Shown one piece after another: positions 17,231 to 26,106 of a stretch of DNA of 64,000 bases. Numbering within the stretch: position 1 is the first letter of the stretch; every line of letters begins with the position of its first letter. This DNA is from JAANXG01 sp963731035 (GTDB lineage: Bacteria > Pseudomonadota > Gammaproteobacteria > Arenicellales > JAANXG01), in contig CAVSUY010000006.1 in assembly GCA_963731035.1 (NCBI GenBank), positions 149,844 to 213,843 of the forward strand. The letters run 5' to 3'. The translations under genes and the position numbers were made by a program. The notes under the pieces were generated by a model. That model searched no databases, was not told where the DNA came from, and saw only the letters and a list, made by a program, of their open reading frames with translations.

Positions 17231-17255
17231 CTGGGATCGTTGCAAACGATCCCAG
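17231..17255. repeat. perfect 11-bp hairpin downstream of lutC
   Basis: CTGGGATCGTT (17231-17241) and AACGATCCCAG (17245-17255) are exact inverted repeats around a 3-base loop GCA. No T-run follows, so an intrinsic terminator is doubtful. It may be an operator for the neighbouring LysR protein or a mobile palindrome. Confidence 0.5.
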
Positions 17256-17311
17256 CATTTGCGCCATCCCTGGAGGTCAATGTCGCTCCTGCAACCCGGG
17301 ATTCGAAGTTC

Positions 17312-17340
17312 CCCCCTCTCCCTTTGAAAAGGGAGAGGGG
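17312..17340. repeat. CCCTCTCCC/GGGAGAGGG palindrome copy
   Basis: A pyrimidine-rich arm CCCCTCTCCCTT and its complement AAGGGAGAGGGG flank a short TGA-rich loop. The same family occurs repeatedly at 39010-39363 and at 44154-44180. Here it lies about 55 bases upstream of the LysR start and could act as a terminator of the lut operon. Confidence 0.55.
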
Positions 17341-17394
17341 GGAGTTCCCTCTTCTCAATGGGGAGAGGGGGGGCAAGCAAGCTAAAATCCGCGA

Positions 17395-18300
17395 ATGCCC
17401 ATCCACTCCAGCTTTCTGATCTACTTCCAGGAAGTATGCCGCTGCGGCTCCATCCGGGCGGCGGCCAGGAACCTGCATGTGGCGTCGTCGGCGGTGAACC
17501 GGCAGATCCTCAAGATCGAGAAGGAACTCGGGGTCGACCTGTTCTCGCGCCACGCCGGCGGCATCCGGCTGACGGAAGCGGGTGAGCTGCTCCTGCGCCA
17601 CGTGGCGCTCACCATGGCGGACGCGGAGAAGACCCTGGCGGCGCTGAAGGCCCTGGGCTCCCACGAGCATCCCGTGATCACCATCGCCGGACAGGAATCG
17701 GTGATCGCGCGCTTCCTGCCGCCGGTGCTGGTGGCGCTGCACGCCGAGCACCCGGACATATCGACCTCCTTCAAGGCCGCGAGCGGCGACGCGCTGCTGG
17801 AGCTCCTGCTGTCGGGCAAAGCGGATATTGCACTGGCCTTCGATCCGGGAACCCACGCGGAGATTGAGGTTTTCGACAGCTGCAGGCTGCCGGTCGGTGC
17901 CATCATGGGGCCGGGGCATCCCCTGGAGGGCAGGGAGCACATCACCCTGGCGGAGTGCGCGCCCTATCCGCTGATCCTGCCGGATGAGTCGTGGCCGCTG
18001 CGTCGCCTCCTGGACAGGGAGATCGACAAGCTCGACATGTTCCTGAACATCGTCACTTCGTCCAACTCCGAGGAATTTCTACGCACCATGTTCGACCACC
18101 ACCTGGGGATCGGTTTCCAGACCGTGATGGGTATCGAGACGCCGCTGGACAAAGGTGAGTTGGTGTTCGTGCCGCTGGGCGACAAGAGACGCATGGAGCA
18201 GGTGTTCGCGGTGTGCATCCGCAAGTCCCGCCGACGGGACGCACCGGTGCAGCAGCTCATCGAATCGCTGGCGCGAAGGCTGGGGGAGTACCAGGGGTGA
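17395..18300 (+). CDS. LysR-family transcriptional regulator
   Basis: 301 residues: N-terminal winged helix-turn-helix (about 1-60, CRCGSIRAAARNLHVASSAVNR and GVDLFSRHAGGIRLTEAG) and a LysR substrate-binding domain (about 90-290). No ribosome site precedes the ATG. TAAAAT (17383-17388) ends six bases before it, so a leaderless transcript is possible. It follows lutABC on the same strand and may control lactate use; the effector is unknown. Confidence 0.9.
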   Translation: MPIHSSFLIYFQEVCRCGSIRAAARNLHVASSAVNRQILKIEKELGVDLFSRHAGGIRLTEAGELLLRHVALTMADAEKTLAALKALGSHEHPVITIAGQESVIARFLPPVLVALHAEHPDISTSFKAASGDALLELLLSGKADIALAFDPGTHAEIEVFDSCRLPVGAIMGPGHPLEGREHITLAECAPYPLILPDESWPLRRLLDREIDKLDMFLNIVTSSNSEEFLRTMFDHHLGIGFQTVMGIETPLDKGELVFVPLGDKRRMEQVFAVCIRKSRRRDAPVQQLIESLARRLGEYQG

Positions 18301-18341
18301 CCGGGACATAGGTCGGCATTCGTGCCGACAGGAACACCGAC

Positions 18342-19706
18342 CTACGGCACCTTCACGTGCCTGGGTTTCCCCTGCGCGTCGATAGTGAGCAGGTCCACCG
18401 GCCGCCGCCAGACCCTGTGGATGTAGTCCAGAACTTTGTGGCCGCGCTCGAGGTCCAGGCCGCGGCCGTCGGTCTCGTAGCCGTGGACCAGCTCCAGGGT
18501 GCCGTCGACGCGTACGCCTTTCACGGCCACCGTCGGGGCGCCGAAGTTGAACTTGGGTGCGAGGATGGTCTCGCGCAGCTCGTTGATGTCCATCTCGACC
18601 ACTTCAATGGAGCCGGCGCGCTTGGCCCTGTAGCTGAACAGCCCCAGGTCGTGGGCGAGTTCCTCGGTGAGGTAGTTGCGTACGAAGCTGAAGTCGTCGT
18701 CCTCCTGGGCCACGTGGCAGGCGTACTCGGTGTCATGCTCCTCTATGATCTTCTCCCACATGCTGAACCCCAGGTGGTAAGGATTCACCGACAAGGTCAC
18801 CTGCTGGCTGCCGGCGTACGGCCGGACCACGTCGGAGTGGGTTTTGATGGCGTCGACGTATTCGTCCTGGGGCAGGAAGTTCGCCTCCCGCAGCAGCCGC
18901 GCGTGCCAGTATGACGCCCAGCCCTCGTTCATGATCTGGGTCGCGAACACGGGATAGAAGTAGAAGGACTCCGCGCGAACTGCGAGAAAAATGTCCCGCT
19001 CCCAGCCTTCCAGTTCCGGGGCGTAGTTGGCGATGAACCACAGCAGGTCGTACTCCGGGTACGGCGGTATCGGCGAACGCTCCCGCTCGGTGCCGTGCTT
19101 CTTCGCTTCGTCCCCATCGTCGCCGAGGGAGTGGTAGCGCTTGCGGAACGGGTCGGTGTCCTCCTTGTGCTCCGCCGCGTACTCGGGATACCGTTCGCGC
19201 TCCATGCCCTTGGAGATGCTGATGTGGGCCTCCAGAGAAAGGGCGGCATCCAGTACCGCTTCGACGCGGGCGGCGCCGTGGGCCTCGATGGCGCCGGCGA
19301 TCTGGCGCGCGTGCTCCGCCGCCTGCTCGACGATGCGAAAGCCGACCTGCTGCTGGCTGCGGCGGAACAATTCATTGCGCTTGTAGAAGTCCGCGTGCCC
19401 GAACACGTGCGCCGTGACCAGCGTGTTCTCCGGCACGCTGTTGTTCTTGGCCAGATAGGCGCGCCCCGGCTTTCCGGGAAACACCACCTCGAACAAGCGC
19501 GAGTTGCCCATGCGGTGCTGCACCAGCTGGTAGATGTAGCGCACCCCGAATGACCAATGGGGCATGCGCACGGGCAGGCCGTATACCGCCACTTCCATCA
19601 TGAAGCTGCCCGGCACCTGCTCGAAATCGACCGGCCAGTAGTCGAGGCCGACGTCGCGGGCGAGGTCCGCGAGCTGGGTCTGGTACTGGGCGAGCTTGTC
19701 CGTCAT
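18342..19706 (-). CDS. SpoVR family protein
   Basis: 454-residue cytoplasmic SpoVR/YcgB homologue. Markers include MNEGWASYWHARLL (about 220-235), NPYHLGFSMWEKIIEEHDTE and the C-terminal GRGLDLERGHKVLDYIHRVW. The biochemical function of the family is not settled; it travels with PrkA and YeaH and is linked to stress or sporulation. The ATG at 19706 (TDKLAQYQTQLADLA) lies five bases after yeaH and is preferred over an upstream in-frame ATG at 19766 inside yeaH. Confidence 0.92.
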   Translation of the reverse strand: MTDKLAQYQTQLADLARDVGLDYWPVDFEQVPGSFMMEVAVYGLPVRMPHWSFGVRYIYQLVQHRMGNSRLFEVVFPGKPGRAYLAKNNSVPENTLVTAHVFGHADFYKRNELFRRSQQQVGFRIVEQAAEHARQIAGAIEAHGAARVEAVLDAALSLEAHISISKGMERERYPEYAAEHKEDTDPFRKRYHSLGDDGDEAKKHGTERERSPIPPYPEYDLLWFIANYAPELEGWERDIFLAVRAESFYFYPVFATQIMNEGWASYWHARLLREANFLPQDEYVDAIKTHSDVVRPYAGSQQVTLSVNPYHLGFSMWEKIIEEHDTEYACHVAQEDDDFSFVRNYLTEELAHDLGLFSYRAKRAGSIEVVEMDINELRETILAPKFNFGAPTVAVKGVRVDGTLELVHGYETDGRGLDLERGHKVLDYIHRVWRRPVDLLTIDAQGKPRHVKVP

Positions 19707-19711
19707 TGGCT

Positions 19712-20899
19712 TCAGCCCGCTTCTTCGTGAACCTGTCCCTGGAAGAACGCACGGATGGCGTCCCACAGGGATTCGGGTTTGGTCAGCGGAAAGATCCCCG
19801 CGGGCACTTTGGAGTCGACCAGGCTCTGGAATATCGCCGCCAGCTCGGTCTCGAGGCTGTACGCCGGCTCCATGCCGACCTCGACGTAGCCCATGTAGTT
19901 GCAGATTTTCCCCAGTCCGCGCAGCGCTTCGCGGGCGTGGTTGCGATCGTTGGGATGGTTCTGGCCGTCCGAGGCGTAGAACAGGTAAAGGTTGTAACGC
20001 GACGGGTTGAAGCGATCGTCGATGATCTCCTGCGCCTTGTGAAAGGCGGTCGACGCTACAGTGCCGCCGGTGCCGGACACCTGGAAAAACTCGTCTTCGG
20101 TAAACTCCCAGGCCTCGCCGGTGTGGGCGATGAACACCGGCGTTAGGTAGCGATACTGGCGCTTCAAGCCCTGAACGACCCAGAAAAAGAACGTCTTCGC
20201 CAGCCGGCGGTCAGCCTCGGTCATGCTGGCGGACACGTCCATGGCGAAAATCACCGCCGCCTGGGTCGCCGGCATGTGCCGTTTGACGAGCTGGCGGTAG
20301 CGAAGGTCCTCGTCAATGATGGCGGGACCCGATTCCTTCTGGATCGAGCGCCGCTTGATGGCTTCCTTCATCGAACGGCGGCGATCGAGTCGGGAGCGTA
20401 CGCCGCGCCGGTTCCAGCCCTCGCGTGTGTATTCGGTTTCCTCCATGCCGCCGGTCTTGGCTTCCAGGTTCGGCAGCTTCAGCTCCTGCCACAGCCAGTC
20501 CACCACGTCGTCCACCTTGAGCTCGATAACGAACTCGATGCTGCCCCGATCGTCGCCGCCCTCGCCCTTGCGGCCGCCGCGGCCCGGCTGGTCCGCCTGC
20601 TTCAGCACGTCCCCCGGGTCGGCATCGCCCTGCCCGACGCCGGTCTGCTCATTGGGCGTGCGCAGCCGGAAACGGTAGTGCTCCAGGAACTTGACCGGCA
20701 CCCGCACTGTGCGGTCGCCCTGGCTGCCCAGGATGTCGGAACTGGAGATGATTTCGGGAAGGCTGTCTCGGACCGCCTCGCGCACCTTTTCGTTGTGGCG
20801 CAGCCAGTCGCGAGCACCGCGGGAGAAGAGGTCGTACCAAGCGATCGGTCCGGAGCTCCCGCTGCTGGCACCGTCCGTCGGTTGGCGTTTGTCAGTCAC
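19712..20899 (-). CDS. yeaH: DUF444 / YeaH-type von Willebrand A protein
   Basis: 395 residues. The central and C-terminal part is a von Willebrand A domain with MIDAS-like DVSASMTEADR near residue 229 and later SGTGGTVASTAF and LFYASDGQNH. The charged N-terminal half has a glycine-rich linker (GRGGRKGEGGDDRG). It is the usual partner of PrkA and SpoVR in stress-response operons; a molecular role is not established. Eight bases separate it from prkA. Confidence 0.93.
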   Translation of the reverse strand: MTDKRQPTDGASSGSSGPIAWYDLFSRGARDWLRHNEKVREAVRDSLPEIISSSDILGSQGDRTVRVPVKFLEHYRFRLRTPNEQTGVGQGDADPGDVLKQADQPGRGGRKGEGGDDRGSIEFVIELKVDDVVDWLWQELKLPNLEAKTGGMEETEYTREGWNRRGVRSRLDRRRSMKEAIKRRSIQKESGPAIIDEDLRYRQLVKRHMPATQAAVIFAMDVSASMTEADRRLAKTFFFWVVQGLKRQYRYLTPVFIAHTGEAWEFTEDEFFQVSGTGGTVASTAFHKAQEIIDDRFNPSRYNLYLFYASDGQNHPNDRNHAREALRGLGKICNYMGYVEVGMEPAYSLETELAAIFQSLVDSKVPAGIFPLTKPESLWDAIRAFFQGQVHEEAG

Positions 20900-20907
20900 T
20901 GTACCTG

Positions 20908-22926
20908 TCAGCCCTCCTGTGAGAGCAGTGTTGTCACGTAACTCAAGGCTTCCTGGGCGCTGTGCTCGTCATACCCATAGTCCTGCACCAGGCGTTGCTG
21001 CACGGCGGAGATCTTCTGCTGCGCCTCGTCGTCGGGGCGGGCCGCGGAGGTCACCAGCCGCAGCACGTCTCGTCGTTCCTCGAACAGATACTGCTCCACC
21101 GCCTCGCGCAGGCGGGCGTGCCGGTCCAGCGTGAACTTCTCGCCGGTCTTGTAGGCCACCATGGCCTTGCGCACCACCTCCTGGCGGAAGGACTGCTTGC
21201 CGGAGTCGGTGATCTTGATCTTTTCCTCGACCGAACGCAGGAAACGCTCGTCCGGCGGCCTTGCCTCACCGGTGATCGGATCGTTGACCTCACGCTGGTC
21301 CAGGGAGGCCTCGACCTCGTCAAGGTACTTGTCGAGAAGCTGCTGGGCCTCGTCCTCGAACGAAGCGAACAGGGCGCGGTGCACGTCTTCCTTCACCCAG
21401 CGGTTGTAGAAGTCCTTACGCGCCAGCACCAGGAAGTCCACCCAGGCTTTCTTCTGGTTGGTGTCTATTCGGGCATCGCTCTCGATGGCGTCCTTGATGG
21501 ACAACAACATCTCCATGCTGGTCAGGCTGCGTTGCTCGTTGCGGATGATGGCGTTGGAGATGGCATTGATGACGAAGCGCGGGCTCACCCCGGTCATGCC
21601 TTCGTCGGGATGCTCGACGCGGATCCGGTCGACCTCGGCGTCGCTGAAGCCTTCGACGTCGTCACCGGCGTACAGGCGCACCTTCTTGGTGAGGTCCAGC
21701 TCCTCGCGCTCGGACTTGCGCACCCGGGTGTAGATGGCGAATACCGCGGCGAGCCGCAGCGCGTGGGGATCCAGGTGCACGTTCTGGAATGCCGCCGCGT
21801 TCGACACCAGCTTCTGATGGATGCGCGCCTCGTCGTAGTAATTGAGCGTATAGGGCACCCGCACGATCACCATGCGGTCCAGCAGCGCCTCGTTTTCCTT
21901 CTCCTGGAGGAAGCGGTGGAACTCCGCAAGGTTGGTGTGGGCGACAATGGTCTCGTCCACATAGATCAATGGAAAGCGCGAGACCTTGACGTTCTTCTCC
22001 TGGGTCAGCGTCAGCAGCAGGTAGAGGAACTCCCGCTTCACCTTCAGCACTTCGATCATTTCCAGTACGCCGCGGCTGGCCGCGTACACCGCGCCGGACC
22101 ACGACCACGCGCGTGGATCGCCCTCGTCGCCAATGTCGGCGACCTTGGAAAGATCCACCGAGCCCACCAGGTCGGCGATGTCCGCGGTTGTGGGGTCGTG
22201 CGGTGCGTAGGTGCCGACGCCGACGCGCGCGGCCTCCGAGAAGAAGATGCGCTCGACCGGGAACTGCATGAAGTCGCCGCCGAACTCCTCTTCCAGCCGA
22301 ACCTGGGAAACCGGACTCAGCTCGCCGCTGACCTCAACGCCATACGTCTCGCGGAACTCGCCGCGCAGGCTGGAGGGAATGAGCGCCAGTGGTGATTCAT
22401 GCAGGGGCGAGCCCTTCAGCGCATAGAGCGCGCCTTCGTCGGTCCGGCTGTATTCCTCCAGGCCGCGCTTCAGGAGGATGACCATCGAGGACTTGCCGCC
22501 GGAGGGCGGGCCCAGCAGCAGCAACAAGCGCCTGCCCACGTCCGATCCGGCGCTGGCCGCCTTGAAGTATTCGATGACCCGGTCCAGCGCGCGGTCGATG
22601 CCGAACAGGTCGTGCTTGAACAGCTCGCGGGGAGAATTGCTTTCGGGAACTTCCTCGTCGGAACCCGTCTCGTGATTGTTTCTTCTCTTCTTCCGATACC
22701 AGCACAGCATGTCCCAGATGTACTCGTGGCTGCTGCGGGTGTGCTGTGCGGGGCTCTGGGCGACGATCTCTTCGAGATACTCGCCGAAAGTGCCTTCCCA
22801 ATGCTTGGCTTGATGTTCCTTCGTGAATGCCGTCAATGAACCGAGGAACTCGCTCCTCCGGTCGCTACTGGGCGAACTCATTGAACTCTGCGTACTACCG
22901 CTTGGATATTCAGAATACTGATTCAT
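20908..22926 (-). CDS. prkA: PrkA/YeaG serine protein kinase
   Basis: 672-residue AAA-plus/PrkA protein. Walker A GPPSGGKSS lies near residue 140, and GSPLHESPLALIP, NRGVLEMIEVLKVK-like and LIYVDETIVAHTNLAEF segments are diagnostic. The C-terminal PrkA domain contains RFVINAISNAIIRNE. It is slightly longer than E. coli YeaG (about 644) because of a serine-rich N-terminus of about 30 residues. It heads the minus-strand operon prkA-yeaH-spoVR, linked elsewhere to starvation and stress adaptation. Confidence 0.94.
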   Translation of the reverse strand: MNQYSEYPSGSTQSSMSSPSSDRRSEFLGSLTAFTKEHQAKHWEGTFGEYLEEIVAQSPAQHTRSSHEYIWDMLCWYRKKRRNNHETGSDEEVPESNSPRELFKHDLFGIDRALDRVIEYFKAASAGSDVGRRLLLLLGPPSGGKSSMVILLKRGLEEYSRTDEGALYALKGSPLHESPLALIPSSLRGEFRETYGVEVSGELSPVSQVRLEEEFGGDFMQFPVERIFFSEAARVGVGTYAPHDPTTADIADLVGSVDLSKVADIGDEGDPRAWSWSGAVYAASRGVLEMIEVLKVKREFLYLLLTLTQEKNVKVSRFPLIYVDETIVAHTNLAEFHRFLQEKENEALLDRMVIVRVPYTLNYYDEARIHQKLVSNAAAFQNVHLDPHALRLAAVFAIYTRVRKSEREELDLTKKVRLYAGDDVEGFSDAEVDRIRVEHPDEGMTGVSPRFVINAISNAIIRNEQRSLTSMEMLLSIKDAIESDARIDTNQKKAWVDFLVLARKDFYNRWVKEDVHRALFASFEDEAQQLLDKYLDEVEASLDQREVNDPITGEARPPDERFLRSVEEKIKITDSGKQSFRQEVVRKAMVAYKTGEKFTLDRHARLREAVEQYLFEERRDVLRLVTSAARPDDEAQQKISAVQQRLVQDYGYDEHSAQEALSYVTTLLSQEG

Positions 22927-23654
22927 GATGCCACGATTTGGTTTGCGCTTAAAGCATTTAAAGGGACTCCTTTTTTATTTATGTTAGATCGTTTAGCGGG
23001 GGGATGCGTTCCATCCATCGCAGGCGGGACACGGCTGGCGTGCTTGTCGACTCTATTCTGCATCATCACCCCGTACAGACTTCCTCACGGACTAAAACGC
23101 ACCACCGCGCCGGCGGTTACCATGAATCGTCGAATCCGGGCTCGACTCCGGCGTGCCGGCTCCGACGCCACGGCAGTTCCACGGCATCGCTCCCTCATGA
23201 CTTACTGTGTAGCACATTACCGGTGTTCCAGCGAGTCGTATATAAAACGGCCTGCAGTGCTCACGTGAACCACCGATATGAACTGTTGAAGGTGGAATTT
23301 CCATGCCGCACGGCGTTGAATGGAACAACGCCGTGCGTATCTTGCGAAAAATATGGCGGTTTCGTGATGGAAACGGCGAGTCGATGCGCGGCGAAATCGC
23401 GGTCGCCACGCCGGGTACCAGGCCGTGGATATGTCTACCCTCCGACGAACGGTGACAGCTCGCCCCGGGCTGGCCGCGGAGGCGGAGGCCAAGGCGATCG
23501 GATGCCTGGAAACCCGTGTCGGCATCGGTGGACCACACCCGCCCGGGATGCGGCCAGGCCTGAGGTTCAAACCAGGCGGCTTTGTCGCGCTTGTCACGTG
23601 GACCGCGGCCAAGGGGTCCCGACCGTAAGTGCTAAGATGTGGTACTTTTCTCGA
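22927..23654. other. 728-base intergenic region between divergent prkA and XRE genes
   Basis: No convincing gene. The plus-strand frame of the downstream regulator is open from 23004, but its product is arginine- and proline-rich with no family resemblance and no ribosome site. The first 60 bases upstream of prkA are AT-rich, including a T/A tract near 22969-22980, and probably hold the prkA promoter. The remainder is high-GC without clear repeats or a recognised riboswitch. Confidence 0.6.
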
Positions 23655-24389
23655 ATGGCCCAGAGCGAAGACCTCGTCGATGCCCTGAAGCGCGAGCTGC
23701 GCCGGCGCGGCATCACCTATGCCGACATAGCCGGAGAGCTCGACCTCTCCGAATCCAGCGTCAAGCGCATGTTCGCGAGCCGCCAGTTCAGCCTGCAGCG
23801 CTTCGAGAAGGTCTGCGACCTTGTGGACCTCGAGCTCGGCGACCTCGCGATGCTCGCCGACGAGCGAAGGCGCGACGTCGAGCAGCTCACCAAGGAGCAG
23901 GAGAAGATGCTGGTCGACGACCCCAAGCTGCTGCTGGTGGCGTTTCTGCTGCTCAATCACTGGACCGTCGAGAAGATCACCGAGTCCTACGACATCGACG
24001 AGCTCGAAGCCGTCCGCCTGCTGGCCAGGCTGGACCGACTGAAGATTATCGACCTCCTGCCCGGCAACCGCGTCCGCATGCGCCTGTCCCGCACCTTTTC
24101 ATGGCGCTCCAACGGCCCTATCCAGCAGCTCTTCGAGACCCAGGTCCAATCCGAGTTCTTCCACTCCCGCTTCCGCGGCTCCGGCGAGCTCCGCCTGGTC
24201 CTCACCGGCATGCTCTCCGAGCAATCCATCGGTCTTCTGCACCAGCGCATGCAGCGGGTAGCCGCCGAATTCGAGCACTTTGTCAGCGAAGACCGGAAGT
24301 CCATCACCACTGAACGTCTGGGAACCACCCTCATCATGGCCATCCGACCCTGGGCACTGTCGATGTTCGAGACCTACCGAAGACATTGA
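23655..24389 (+). CDS. XRE-type helix-turn-helix regulator
   Basis: 244 residues. Residues 8-45 form a Cro/C1-type helix-turn-helix (LRRRGITYADIAGELDLSES, then SVKRMFASRQFSLQR). The rest is an uncharacterised C-terminal domain that may bind a ligand, as in EKITESYDIDELEAVRLLARL and LVLTGMLSEQSI. Starts at 23637 and 23655 are possible; the second begins right at the helix-turn-helix domain. Divergent from prkA, it could control that operon, but nothing in the sequence proves it. Confidence 0.8.
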   Translation: MAQSEDLVDALKRELRRRGITYADIAGELDLSESSVKRMFASRQFSLQRFEKVCDLVDLELGDLAMLADERRRDVEQLTKEQEKMLVDDPKLLLVAFLLLNHWTVEKITESYDIDELEAVRLLARLDRLKIIDLLPGNRVRMRLSRTFSWRSNGPIQQLFETQVQSEFFHSRFRGSGELRLVLTGMLSEQSIGLLHQRMQRVAAEFEHFVSEDRKSITTERLGTTLIMAIRPWALSMFETYRRH

Positions 24390-24661
24390 AGAGCCGCCGG
24401 CAGCTCGGACCCACGGAACGTCGCCCAGAATGCCGGATGTCCCAGACCGTGGCATGGTCCAGAATTCCGTCAGCATGCCGACCTGGGGAAGTGAGTCGTA
24501 TGAAATTGCGTTTCCCCACTGCGTGGATCATCATGCTGCTGAAAGCGGCGAAGAAAATCCATGTAGCTTAGAGATCCTCAGCCCGTGGTGTTCAAGCTCG
24601 GTTCATCGCTGTCGTTGGGAGATTGCAAGAAATCCACTAAGTCTTGGGAGGAAGGGCAGTC

Positions 24662-24940
24662 ATGAGAATGATGACGTGCAAACAACTCGGAGGAGCGTGT
24701 GATCAGGCATTCAAAGCAGATACATTTGATGAAATTGCCCAAATGAGCAAAAAGCATGGCATTGAGATGTTCCAAAACGCAGACGAAAAGCATATCAAGG
24801 CCATGAATGAGATGAAGAAGCTGATGAGCGAGGCAGGGGCAATGGAGAAATGGATGGAAGATAGAAAAAGAGAATTGGATGCGCTACCAGAGTGTGAATG
24901 GAATTACCCCGGATCCTGGGACACCATTCGAGAATTTTGA
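24662..24940 (+). CDS. DUF1059-like small protein
   Basis: 92 residues starting MRMMTCKQLGGACDQAF, a typical DUF1059 opening with two conserved cysteines, then ADTFDEIAQMSKKHGIEMF. The C-terminal half is charged and helical. The family has no known biochemical role. GGGAGGAAG (24647-24655) supports the ATG at 24662. The coding region and its surroundings are AT-richer than neighbouring genes, consistent with separate acquisition. About 270 bases before it hold no gene. Confidence 0.75.
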   Translation: MRMMTCKQLGGACDQAFKADTFDEIAQMSKKHGIEMFQNADEKHIKAMNEMKKLMSEAGAMEKWMEDRKRELDALPECEWNYPGSWDTIREF

Positions 24941-25157
24941 CGGCTACCGGCAACCGTTCCTCAGAGAGGTGGCTCCTGCGCCAGGTTATCGTGTCAGTTT
25001 TGATGCGGGGGAACGGATGAAGCTCGAAGCCGCTATCAGGGATGTCCTTCCCACTGATCCTGAGGGCCGAATTCCAGTCGCGGCGCGAGCCAGGGCGGCC
25101 TCCGGTTTGCGTTAGGATCGAGGTCCGAAGGCTCCGCCTCGAGAAAGACGTCCATAT

Positions 25158-25634
25158 ATGCAGAACATTGACGAACCTTGCCCAGCCAATGACTATCTTG
25201 GCGAGCACGCGGAGCTGATCTTGTCGAGTCTATTCCATATGACGGGCAGGAATTTGGTTGACCCCGAAACATCTGATAAAGATCGCTATCGGTTGCTGTT
25301 TGAAGCGCCATTTTGTGTTGTCTCGCACAATACTGAAGCGGATCCAATCTTCAATTATGGAAACAGGGTCGCTCTGGAACTCTTTGAAATGAATTGGGGT
25401 GATTTCATCCGCTTGCCATCGAGGCTTTCGGCAGAGAAACAAGTCGGGAAGGAAAGAGAGAGATTGCTCGCTCGTGTAACCGAATATGGCTGCATAGAAG
25501 ACTACAAAGGTGTGCGAGTATCTTCTTCGGGAAAGCGGTTTCTCGTTGAAGATTCGATTGTGTGGAATATGTTGAATAAAAACGGCATTTATCGCGGGCA
25601 GGCAGCGGTTTTATACAAATGGTCAAGACTATGA
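25158..25634 (+). CDS. MEKHLA domain protein
   Basis: 158-residue cytoplasmic protein with a PAS-related MEKHLA fold: PFCVVSHNTEADPIFNYGNRVALELFEM (about 50-77, given here in part), then LPSRLSAE and GCIEDYKGVRVSSSGKRF. MEKHLA proteins are small presumed sensors with no established ligand. It lies about 220 bases after the DUF1059-like gene in the same AT-richer patch. No partner kinase or DNA-binding domain is adjacent. Confidence 0.75.
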   Translation: MQNIDEPCPANDYLGEHAELILSSLFHMTGRNLVDPETSDKDRYRLLFEAPFCVVSHNTEADPIFNYGNRVALELFEMNWGDFIRLPSRLSAEKQVGKERERLLARVTEYGCIEDYKGVRVSSSGKRFLVEDSIVWNMLNKNGIYRGQAAVLYKWSRL

Positions 25635-26106
25635 CTATTTATAATCCCGGTATGAAGTTGAAGCTGACCAGGAAATCTGTCGCGCCGCAAGAAATCCGCG
25701 GTCACGACGCAGCCTGGAAGCTGCTGCAGGCCCTCGCCAAGCAGCTACGCGCCACTCGCCAAGGGTAGATAGAGGGAACTCGGTACAAGGACGCGGCATT
25801 GCCGGGCAGCGGCGAAGGTGTCATTCCTGCTATCCGATCCGTCCCATTCAATTGCCCTGTGCGATTACTCGCTGCGTAATTTGCCCAACTGTGGCGCTGC
25901 AACACCACTGATAACAGGCGTCACCCGGTCCGCCGTCGCAGTTCGCAGCAATCCACGGAGCAGATCGAGGTGTGGGGAGGTTGTGGCAGGAGCTGCCGCC
26001 GTGAAAGCCGGAGACGCCACTATCCTGCGGTCCCGCCCCGACACGCTACTGAAGGATCAGGGTGGGGAATACAAGGGCGCCGCCGTCCATGGCGGCCGAG
26101 GACTGG
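25635..26106. other. 472-base intergenic region
   Basis: No supported gene. A 38-codon reading frame (25652-25768) begins MKLKLTRKSVAPQEI but has no ribosome site and no recognised family, so it is not called. No clear inverted repeats or promoters were found. The region separates the AT-richer patch from a converging minus-strand gene. Confidence 0.5.

Noticed and set aside
23440..23580. Possible riboswitch upstream of the XRE gene
   Set aside because: The GC-rich segment has some pairing potential but lacks the conserved cores of cobalamin, glycine, SAM or other riboswitches I can recognise.
23004..23654. Open frame extending the XRE regulator 217 codons upstream
   Set aside because: The predicted extension is rich in Arg and Pro, matches no family and has no ribosome site; the helix-turn-helix starts right after the ATG at 23655.
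25652..25768. 38-codon reading frame beginning MKLKLTRKSVAPQEI
   Set aside because: Too short to assign, with no ribosome site and no recognised family. It could be a gene relic.
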